Of a stretch of DNA of 64,000 bases, positions 58,132-64,000 are shown in pieces. Below the pieces are notes generated by a model. It worked only from the letters and a program-made list of their open reading frames with translations, was not told the DNA's origin and ran no database searches. The translations under genes and the position numbers were made by a program. Numbering within the stretch: the stretch's first letter is position 1; every line of letters starts with the position of its first letter. Source of the stretch: Bacillus sp. Cs-700 (GTDB lineage Bacteria > Bacillota > Bacilli > Bacillales > Guptibacillaceae); NCBI RefSeq assembly GCF_011082085.1, contig NZ_CP041063.1, positions 1,302,001-1,366,000 on the forward strand. The letters run 5' to 3'.

Positions 58132-58891
58132 AGTGATCACTTCCAAAGAAGTTTTTAAATGTTTGGAGTGAAGTCGCTCGATTCATTGCAGCAATAGAAG
58201 TTGTTAATGGAATTCCCTTCGGACAGGACTGCACACAGTTTTGCGAGTTACCGCAGTTGGCGAGTCCCCCATCTCCCATTAAACCTTCAAGACGTTCCTC
58301 TTTGTTCATCGCACCTGTTGGGTGGGCGTTAAATAAGCGTACTTGAGATACAGCCGCCGGGCCAATAAATTCAGAACGGCTGTTTACGTTCGGACATGCT
58401 TCAAGGCATACACCGCAAGTCATACATTTTGATAGCTCATAAGCCCACTGACGTTTGTTCTCTGGCATTCTTGGTCCTGGACCAAGATCATAAGTTCCAT
58501 CAATCGGAATCCAGGCTTTTACTTTCTTAAGCGCATCGAACATTCTACTTCGATCGACTGCCAAATCACGCACGACAGGGAATGTTGTCATTGGAGCCAA
58601 ACGAATTGGCTGTTCAAGCTGATCTAAAAGAGCTGTACAAGATTGGCGTGGTTTACCATTAATCACCATTGAACAAGCTCCACAAACTTCTTCAAGACAA
58701 CCCATTTCCCAAATAACTGGCGTTGTTTTCTCACCATTCGCATTAACAGGATTACGACGTATTTCCATTAAAGCAGAAATCACGTTCATGTTTTGACGAT
58801 ATGGAATTGTAAACGTTTCTTCATACGACGCAGAATCAGGGCCATCCTGCCTTTTTATTTTAAGAGTAACGGTTTTCTTTTCACTCATCAT
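58130..58891 (-). CDS. sdhB: Succinate dehydrogenase iron-sulfur subunit
   Basis: SdhB carries electrons from the flavin to the membrane cytochrome. The 253-residue protein has the [2Fe-2S] ligands in CLEEVCGACSMVINGKPRQSC and the [4Fe-4S]/[3Fe-4S] ligands in CMTCGVCLEACPNV and CVQSCPKGIP. Its start overlaps the sdhA stop codon (ATGA), so translation is coupled. The first two codons are both ATG. Confidence 0.96.
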   Translation of the reverse strand: MMSEKKTVTLKIKRQDGPDSASYEETFTIPYRQNMNVISALMEIRRNPVNANGEKTTPVIWEMGCLEEVCGACSMVINGKPRQSCTALLDQLEQPIRLAPMTTFPVVRDLAVDRSRMFDALKKVKAWIPIDGTYDLGPGPRMPENKRQWAYELSKCMTCGVCLEACPNVNSRSEFIGPAAVSQVRLFNAHPTGAMNKEERLEGLMGDGGLANCGNSQNCVQSCPKGIPLTTSIAAMNRATSLQTFKNFFGSDH

Positions 58892-60651
58892 TTATTCCCC
58901 GCTTTCTTCTTAGAATAATCACGTTTACGAGGTGTAATTAATGATGTATCTACTTCTTCGTAGTAGAACTCTGGTTTGTTGTTAACTGCATCGTATTTCG
59001 CCATGGTTGTTTTCAACCACTCTTCATCATTACGTTCAGGGAAATCAGGCTTGTAATGTGCTCCACGACTTTCATTACGATTTAAAGCACCGATTGTAAT
59101 CACTCGTGCTAACTGCAGCATGTTTGAAAGCTGTCGAGTGAACGAAGCCCCTTGATTACTCCATTTGGACGTATCATTAATATTGATATTCTCGTAACGC
59201 TCCATCAATTCTTGGATCTTTTCATCAGTTTCTTTCAACTTATCATTATTACGCACTACTGTAACGTTGGCAGTCATCCATTCGCCAAGCTCTTTATGAA
59301 TTTGATAAGCATTTTCTGTTCCATCCATCTTCATAATCGCATCTTGTTTCGCTTGCTCTTCTTGTTGGTGTTTCTCAAATAGAGAAGAAGAAAGATCTTC
59401 CACCGTTGATTCTAGTCCATTAATGTAGTCAACTGCATTCGGACCTGCAACCATTCCACCATAAATAGATGATAGAAGAGAATTTGCTCCAAGACGATTA
59501 CCACCATGTTGAGAATAGTCACATTCCCCAGCTGCAAACAATCCTGGAATATTTGTCTGCTGATTAAAATCAACCCATAGTCCACCCATTGAATAGTGAA
59601 CAGCTGGGAATATTTTCATAGGTACTTTGCGTGGATCATCTCCCATGAATTTTTCATAGATTTCAATAATACCGCCAAGTTTAACATCTAGCTCTTTCGA
59701 ATCTTTGTGAGAAAGATCAAGGTAAACCATGTTTTCCCCATTAATTCCAAGCTTTTGACTAACACAAACATCAAAGATTTCTCTTGTCGCAATATCTCGT
59801 GGAACAAGGTTACCATAAGCCGGGTACTTTTCTTCAAGGAAATACCATGGCTTTCCATCTTTATAAGTCCATACACGGCCACCTTCACCACGTGCAGACT
59901 CACTCATGAGGCGAAGTTTATCATCACCTGGGATTGCAGTTGGATGAATTTGAATAAATTCACCATTTGAATAAATCGCTCCTTGCTGATAGAGCGCTCC
60001 AGCTGCAGATCCAGTATTAATTACTGAGTTTGTACTCTTACCGAAAATAATACCAGGGCCACCTGTCGCCATAATAACCGCATCAGCTTCAAAGCTTCGG
60101 ATTTCAGAGGTCGTTAAATTTTCACCAACCACACCGCGACAAACACCTTCATCGTCTAGTATAGCTGATAAGAACTCCCATCCTTCATACTTCGTAACTA
60201 GTCCTGCTACTTCATGACGACGCACTTGTTCATCTAGCGCATAAAGAAGCTGTTGACCAGTCGTAGCACCAGCAAACGCAGTACGGTGATGCTGTGTACC
60301 ACCAAAGCGGCGGAAATCAAGAAGACCTTCAGGTGTACGGTTGAACATAACACCCATACGATCCATTAAATGAATAATACCTGGTGCCGCATCACACATT
60401 GCTTTTACTGGAGGCTGATTTGCAAGAAAGTCTCCTCCATAGACAGTGTCGTCAAAATGTTCCCAAGGAGAGTCACCTTCCCCTTTTGTATTAACGGCCC
60501 CATTTATCCCCCCCTGTGCACATACAGAGTGAGATCGTTTAACTGGAACGATGGAAAGTAGATCCACGTTCATTCCTGCTTCAGCAGCTTTGATGGTTGC
60601 CATTAATCCTGCTAGGCCGCCTCCAACTATCACTAATTTACCTTTACTCAT
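58888..60651 (-). CDS. sdhA: Succinate dehydrogenase flavoprotein subunit
   Basis: SdhA oxidises succinate to fumarate with covalent FAD. The 587-residue protein has the FAD fold GGGLAGLMATIKAAE, the flavin-linking histidine in KRSHSVCAQGGINGA (about residue 40), the catalytic region HPTAIPGDDKLRLMSESARGEGG and HGGNRLGANSLLSSIYGG. The length is typical for the Bacillus SdhA type. Confidence 0.97.
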   Translation of the reverse strand: MSKGKLVIVGGGLAGLMATIKAAEAGMNVDLLSIVPVKRSHSVCAQGGINGAVNTKGEGDSPWEHFDDTVYGGDFLANQPPVKAMCDAAPGIIHLMDRMGVMFNRTPEGLLDFRRFGGTQHHRTAFAGATTGQQLLYALDEQVRRHEVAGLVTKYEGWEFLSAILDDEGVCRGVVGENLTTSEIRSFEADAVIMATGGPGIIFGKSTNSVINTGSAAGALYQQGAIYSNGEFIQIHPTAIPGDDKLRLMSESARGEGGRVWTYKDGKPWYFLEEKYPAYGNLVPRDIATREIFDVCVSQKLGINGENMVYLDLSHKDSKELDVKLGGIIEIYEKFMGDDPRKVPMKIFPAVHYSMGGLWVDFNQQTNIPGLFAAGECDYSQHGGNRLGANSLLSSIYGGMVAGPNAVDYINGLESTVEDLSSSLFEKHQQEEQAKQDAIMKMDGTENAYQIHKELGEWMTANVTVVRNNDKLKETDEKIQELMERYENININDTSKWSNQGASFTRQLSNMLQLARVITIGALNRNESRGAHYKPDFPERNDEEWLKTTMAKYDAVNNKPEFYYEEVDTSLITPRKRDYSKKKAGNK

Positions 60652-60726
60652 AAGAACGGTTCCCCCTTAAATGCTGGCTCTGTCTGAAAAATTATGTATC
60701 AGACGTGGTGAAGACAGTTCACTTTC

Positions 60727-61335
60727 TTACACAAATGCAAACAATGCGCGCATGCCTACTACTGAAAGTGCAACGAAAATAATCATTGTGACATAAGTCA
60801 TCATACGCTGTGATTTAGGTGTTACTGTAAAGCCCCAGCTTACGAAGAATGACCATAAGCCATTGGCGAAGTGGAATACTGTACCAAGTACACCGATAAT
60901 GTAAAAGATCATCATGGCTGGATTTGATAAGATATCAACCATCATTTGGTAGTTCACTTCAGCTCCCATTGCGGCTTGTAATCTCGTTTGCCAAACGTGC
61001 CACGTTACAAAGATTAATACGACCACGCCTGAAATCCGCTGCAAGTAAAACATCCAGTTACGTAGATAGCCGTAGCGACTAACGTTATTTTTGGATTGAA
61101 ATGCGATATAAACACCGTAAATCGCATGAAATAAGAGCGGTAAGAAAATGACAAAAATTTCGAGTACATACCTGTATGGAAGACTCTCCATAAAGTGAGC
61201 TGCGTCATTAAACGCTTCGGGCCCTCTTGTTGCAAAATAGTTAACTGTTAAATGCTGAATAACGAAGAGTCCGAGTGGAATTACTCCTAGAAGCGAATGC
61301 AATTTTCGGCTTACAAAGTCTCGACTTGCGGCCAT
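60727..61335 (-). CDS. sdhC: Succinate dehydrogenase cytochrome b558 subunit
   Basis: SdhC anchors the complex, binds two haems and reduces menaquinone. The 202-residue protein has five membrane segments with candidate haem-ligand histidines in FVIQHLTVNYF, LLFHAIYGVYI, FVTWHVWQTR and GTVFHFANGLW. It is first in sdhCAB, as in all Bacillus. Confidence 0.95.
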   Translation of the reverse strand: MAASRDFVSRKLHSLLGVIPLGLFVIQHLTVNYFATRGPEAFNDAAHFMESLPYRYVLEIFVIFLPLLFHAIYGVYIAFQSKNNVSRYGYLRNWMFYLQRISGVVVLIFVTWHVWQTRLQAAMGAEVNYQMMVDILSNPAMMIFYIIGVLGTVFHFANGLWSFFVSWGFTVTPKSQRMMTYVTMIIFVALSVVGMRALFAFV

Positions 61336-61641
61336 GTTTTGTGTGTCCCCCTTTTAAGTTGTTAAGCTACCATCTGCCAGTGCATTTTTTCTATTAAAGA
61401 AGTCTTTGCATGCACAGAAATCATCGCTTTCTGTCGATTATATTGTGACATACCCATTGTACTCCCATCATTTAGGACCGTCAAGAAAACGCGTACATTT
61501 TGAGTTTTCAAAATTGCTTTGCAAGACTTTTATTTCTATCTATTGAATACGCTTCCTTTGTTGTAAATTCTATCGTTTATGCTATGGAGGATTTTCCTAT
61601 TAAACGTTATAATAATTTAGTAGAAAAGCTGGGAGGAATTT
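61336..61641. other. Divergent control region of sdhCAB and yslB
   Basis: No gene is supported. On the minus strand a good sigma-A promoter for sdhCAB (TTGACG 61484-61479, 17 bases, TACAAT 61461-61456) gives a leader of about 115 bases. On the plus strand TATAAT at about 61608-61613 may serve yslB but lacks a clear -35. Confidence 0.6.
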
Positions 61642-62082
61642 ATGTTTAAGAAGCGTACAAACTCGATTGATTACAGCCATGAACTTGAAACAACTGCTTT
61701 TGGGTATGAATTCTACCGAGAAATTCTTATTCCTGAACTTCTTGGAAGTGAGCAGCCTGCTGTTTTATACTGGACTGGAAAAGAAATGGCCAGACAGTTC
61801 CCTCTCACCACGCGAGAAGAGATTGAAGAGTTTTTTCAGCGTGCTGGTTGGGGGCGGTTATCAATTGTACAAGAAAAAAAGAATGAAATAACGTTCGATC
61901 TTCATTCAGAACTCATCACAGAACGAAAAAAAACAAGTCGTATTGCCTGTTATCAACTAGAGGCAGGCTTTCTTGCTGAACAATATCAAAACATGCTCCA
62001 TTGCATTGCTGAGGCCTATGAAATTGATAAAAAGAATGACATTCAATTTACAGTAAAATGGGACCCGAAAGATCAGATTTGA
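61642..62082 (+). CDS. yslB: YslB family protein (DUF2507)
   Basis: This is a 146-residue soluble protein of the YslB family, whose function is unknown and which belongs to the V4R-like small-molecule-binding fold group. Features are LLGSEQPAVLYWTGKEMARQ, FFQRAGWGRLSI and a C-terminal LEAGFLAEQYQ segment with one cysteine nearby. GGGAGGA lies before the ATG. It sits between sdhC and lysC exactly as in B. subtilis. Confidence 0.88.
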   Translation: MFKKRTNSIDYSHELETTAFGYEFYREILIPELLGSEQPAVLYWTGKEMARQFPLTTREEIEEFFQRAGWGRLSIVQEKKNEITFDLHSELITERKKTSRIACYQLEAGFLAEQYQNMLHCIAEAYEIDKKNDIQFTVKWDPKDQI

Positions 62083-62085
62083 TTG

Positions 62086-62118
62086 ATAAAAAAGGAGACC
62101 ACGTCGTGGTCTCCTTTT
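62086..62118. terminator. Bidirectional terminator between yslB and lysC
   Basis: GGAGACCACG and CGTGGTCTCC form a perfect stem with A and T runs on both sides, ending the convergent yslB and lysC transcripts. Confidence 0.93.
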
Positions 62119-62121
62119 CGA

Positions 62122-62622
62122 TTACATTTGATTAACAGGTGTTCTCTCATCTAGTTGGAATTTGTCATGTAGAGACTCAATTGCATAAATCATTTTTTCT
62201 TCTGGGACGATCGTTGATACTTTGATTTCTGATGTACTAACCATCTTCATTTCAATTCCATGTTCAGCAAGTACCTCAAACATCTGTGCGGCAACGCCTG
62301 GATTTGAAATCATCCCAGATCCGACTATTGATACTTTAGCTAGATCTGATTCATGATAAATATGTTCATAAGGAAGTTTCACTTTGATACGACGAAGGAC
62401 ATCTAGCGTTAACTCGAGAGAAGCAGTTTCAATTGAAAACGAGATGCTCGTTGTATTTTTCTCTCCTGTGCTTTGAATGATAACATCTACGTTAATGCCA
62501 TTTGAAGCAAGGGATGAAAATAGAGATGGGAGCGTTGTAAGCTCATTCGGTAAACCTGAAATTGTTATTTTTGTAACATTACTTTCAAAAGCAAGACCTC
62601 TAACCACCAAATTTTGTTCCAT
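62122..62622 (-). CDS. lysC: Internal in-frame start: aspartokinase beta subunit
   Basis: The ATG at 62622 within lysC is preceded at eight bases by a perfect AGGAGG (62636-62631). Translation from there gives a 166-residue product starting MEQNLVVRGLAFESN and containing only the two ACT regulatory domains. B. subtilis aspartokinase II is known to be an alpha2-beta2 enzyme made from such overlapping in-phase starts. Confidence 0.82.
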   Translation of the reverse strand: MEQNLVVRGLAFESNVTKITISGLPNELTTLPSLFSSLASNGINVDVIIQSTGEKNTTSISFSIETASLELTLDVLRRIKVKLPYEHIYHESDLAKVSIVGSGMISNPGVAAQMFEVLAEHGIEMKMVSTSEIKVSTIVPEEKMIYAIESLHDKFQLDERTPVNQM

Positions 62623-63357
62623 TGATACGACCTCCTCAATTAGCGTTCCAGGTTCATTTGTAAAACTCGAGCGTACCTCGAGCAGAATATTGTAGTTTTT
62701 TGCGAATTCTACCGCTCTCGGATGCAGAACACCAGCTCCAAGATTGGCTAGCTCAAGCATTTCATCGTATGAAATGGTAGAAAGCTTTCTTGCACCTTTT
62801 ACGTAGCGAGGATCGGTCGTATATACGCCATCTACATCTGTATAGATTTCACAACGATCTGCCTTAAGAGCGGCTGCAATTGCGACAGCTGTTGTATCAG
62901 AACCACCGCGGCCAAGCGTTGCAATGTCAGATGTATCCGTTAGCCCTTGGAATCCTGCAACAATCACGATTTTCCCTTCAGCAAGGTGTTGATTCATCCG
63001 GGAAGCATCTATATCAAGAATTCTTGCATTACCATGAAACGTTTCGGTTTTAATCCCAGCCTGCCAGCCTGTTAGTGAAATAGCATCGTATCCTTCTTCA
63101 TTTAAGGCCATTGAAAGAAGCGCTGTTGTCACCTGTTCACCAGTCGTTAGGAGCATATCGAGCTCTCTTGGAGATGGTTTAGAAGTAATTCCTTTTGATA
63201 ATCCCACAAGTTCATCCGTTGTTTTCCCCATCGCGGAAACAACTGCTACAACCTCGTCTCCATTGTTTACAGCTTGCATTAGTCTTTTGGAAACATTTTT
63301 AATTTTATCTACATCTCCAACAGACGTACCTCCGAATTTCAATACACGTAGTCCCAC
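62122..63357 (-). CDS. lysC: Aspartokinase II (lysine-regulated)
   Basis: LysC phosphorylates aspartate, the first step of lysine, threonine and methionine synthesis. The 411-residue alpha subunit has the kinase domain (1-240, starting LRVLKFGGTSVGDVDKI, with GRGGSDTTAVAIAAAL) and two ACT domains (about 255-405, IVGSGMISNPGVAAQMFEVL). I prefer the GTG at 63357, eight bases after AAAGGA, because it gives MGLRVLKFGG, which aligns with known LysC; ATG codons lie three and seven codons upstream. An internal start yields a beta subunit. A lysine riboswitch controls the gene. Confidence 0.95.
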   Translation of the reverse strand: MGLRVLKFGGTSVGDVDKIKNVSKRLMQAVNNGDEVVAVVSAMGKTTDELVGLSKGITSKPSPRELDMLLTTGEQVTTALLSMALNEEGYDAISLTGWQAGIKTETFHGNARILDIDASRMNQHLAEGKIVIVAGFQGLTDTSDIATLGRGGSDTTAVAIAAALKADRCEIYTDVDGVYTTDPRYVKGARKLSTISYDEMLELANLGAGVLHPRAVEFAKNYNILLEVRSSFTNEPGTLIEEVVSMEQNLVVRGLAFESNVTKITISGLPNELTTLPSLFSSLASNGINVDVIIQSTGEKNTTSISFSIETASLELTLDVLRRIKVKLPYEHIYHESDLAKVSIVGSGMISNPGVAAQMFEVLAEHGIEMKMVSTSEIKVSTIVPEEKMIYAIESLHDKFQLDERTPVNQM

Positions 63358-63520
63358 TCTCTCCATCCTTTCTTTCATACAGCTTGGTTATCCCTATGCG
63401 TTTTACTCGCATCTTACTTATACTCACGAATCTAAGAGTTGAAATGGATATGAACACCGTTCACTAACTAAGAAGCGATGTTGCCTATACTTTAATTAAG
63501 TAAAACCAATATTAAAGTAT

Positions 63521-63771
63521 AAAAAAACAACAATGAGAAAAACCTCACTGTTGTTTTCATAACAAATCCAAGAAAACGTCCCTTTGTGAGATAGTTCTCC
63601 ATCCAATTCCCGGGTAGGTATTGGATGACAGCTCTGCATTTATTCAATACAGATCCAGTTTCAGACGGATAAGCGCCTTTCCACTTCGGCAAATTCCCCT
63701 TTCAACTACGATCAACGAGTCTTAACACTCTCCCGTGAGCTTACTAATGGTTTTTGCGCCTCTACCATCAC
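63521..63771 (-). promoter_or_regulatory. Lysine riboswitch (L box) of lysC
   Basis: The aptamer (about 63771-63586, minus strand) carries the L-box landmarks GTAGAGGCGC, AAAGGGGAATTTGCCGAAG, GCAGAGCTGTCA and GGAGAACTATCTC. These match the B. subtilis lysC leader in order and spacing. The expression platform ends in a terminator of AAAACAACAGTGAG with CTCATTGTTGTTTT and a T run (63557-63521). Lysine binding should favour termination. About 160 bases then separate it from lysC. Confidence 0.95.
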
Positions 63772-63808
63772 TTCAACTTTCGAAGTGTGGAACTATTAAA
63801 TTTCACTC

Positions 63809-63837
63809 ATTATAACGAACTTACGTGAATGCCGCAA
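63809..63837 (-). promoter_or_regulatory. Sigma-A promoter of lysC leader
   Basis: TTGCGG (63837-63832) and TATAAT (63814-63809) are separated by 17 bases, with the start just upstream of the L box and 40 bases downstream of uvrC. Confidence 0.65.
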
Positions 63838-63851
63838 GATGTTCTTGAAAA

Positions 63852-64000
63852 TTAATTTGATTGATTTTCAAATCGAGCCACAACTTCCTCCGCTACATTC
63901 ATCGGTAATCCGGCATTATGAAGATCTTCTGCAGTTGCTTCTTTCATCCTTTTAATGGATCCAAAATGATTCAACAACTTCTTTTTTCTTTTCTCGCCTA
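63852..64000 (-). CDS. uvrC: Excinuclease ABC subunit C (3' end only)
   Basis: The last 48 codons of a minus-strand gene entering from beyond the window read [20 protein letters not shown], then [16 protein letters not shown], ending ENQSN. This is the C-terminal helix-hairpin-helix region of UvrC, the nuclease subunit of nucleotide excision repair. uvrC precedes lysC in B. subtilis, which supports the call. Confidence 0.88.
   Translation of the reverse strand, partial: GEKRKKKLLNHFGSIKRMKEATAEDLHNAGLPMNVAEEVVARFENQSN

Noticed and set aside
57952-58158. Plus-strand 68-codon frame over the gerE-sdhB gap
   Set aside because: It overlaps the sdhB terminator and the sigma-K-like promoter, with no ribosome-binding site.
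63492-63692. 66-codon minus-strand frame starting MPKWKGAYPS
   Set aside because: It lies entirely over the lysine riboswitch and its terminator; the conserved RNA motifs explain the sequence.
1-64000. Mobile elements, CRISPR arrays or defence islands
   Set aside because: No transposase, integrase, Cas, toxin-antitoxin or restriction gene and no repeat array was seen; synteny with B. subtilis is nearly continuous.

Overview
The window is an ordinary, gene-dense core-chromosome segment of an endospore-forming, low-GC Gram-positive bacterium of the family Bacillaceae. Evidence for this is the sporulation genes (spo0B, spoIVFA, spoIVFB, spoIIB, spoVID, ysxE, gerM, gerE, lonB), the Firmicutes-type RNA regulators (L21 leader, valine T-box, lysine riboswitch, GlcT antiterminator target) and a gene order that follows the Bacillus subtilis chromosome from nadB/nifS to uvrC almost gene for gene. 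A salt- or alkali-tolerant relative outside the B. subtilis group would fit the RNase E/G gene and the diguanylate cyclase, but that is a guess. No insertion sequence, prophage, CRISPR array, integron or plasmid function was seen.

Layout. 1-3.3 kb: NAD synthesis, with nadB (cut by the window edge) divergent from nifS-nadR and a NadR/NiaR-type operator between them. 3.4-9.1 kb (all minus): pheA, pheB, obg, spo0B, then the rplU-prp-rpmA ribosomal operon with an autoregulatory-type leader, and an unusually short RNase E/G. 9.1-16.3 kb: spoIVFB/spoIVFA (intramembrane protease and its regulator, behind a sigma-E-like promoter), minD-minC, mreD-mreC-mreB, radC and maf. 16.5-24.9 kb: spoIIB, comC, a membrane diguanylate cyclase, folC and valS with a T-box leader. 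25-28.1 kb: a small membrane protein and the spore-coat genes ysxE, an unnamed 291-codon gene and spoVID. 28.2-34.5 kb: the haem operon hemA-X-C-D-B-L.

34.7-37.5 kb holds two apparent insertions relative to B. subtilis: a small membrane protein on the plus strand and a polar amino-acid ABC transporter. 37.8-47 kb: engB (ysxC), lonA, lonB, clpX, tig and a TPR gene (ysoA), i.e. protein quality control. 47.2-52 kb: tRNA-Arg(TCT), ysnB, an XTP/dITP pyrophosphatase, rph, gerM, racE and a MarR regulator. 52.2-57.3 kb: glcT-ptsG-ptsH-ptsI (glucose PTS with its antitermination switch), sitting between ysmB and gerE, which adjoin in B. subtilis. 57.6-64 kb: gerE, sdhCAB, yslB, lysC with a lysine riboswitch and an internal start for the beta subunit, and the 3' end of uvrC.

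No clearly new multi-gene system is visible. The points most worth a second look are the RNase E/G that ends before the zinc-link region, the two diverged CotS-type kinase-fold proteins next to spoVID, a terminator-like hairpin between the tig promoter and its start codon, a diguanylate cyclase lacking the inhibitory site, and several small or unexplained intergenic elements. All promoter, operator and RNA-fold calls were made by eye without folding or database searches.
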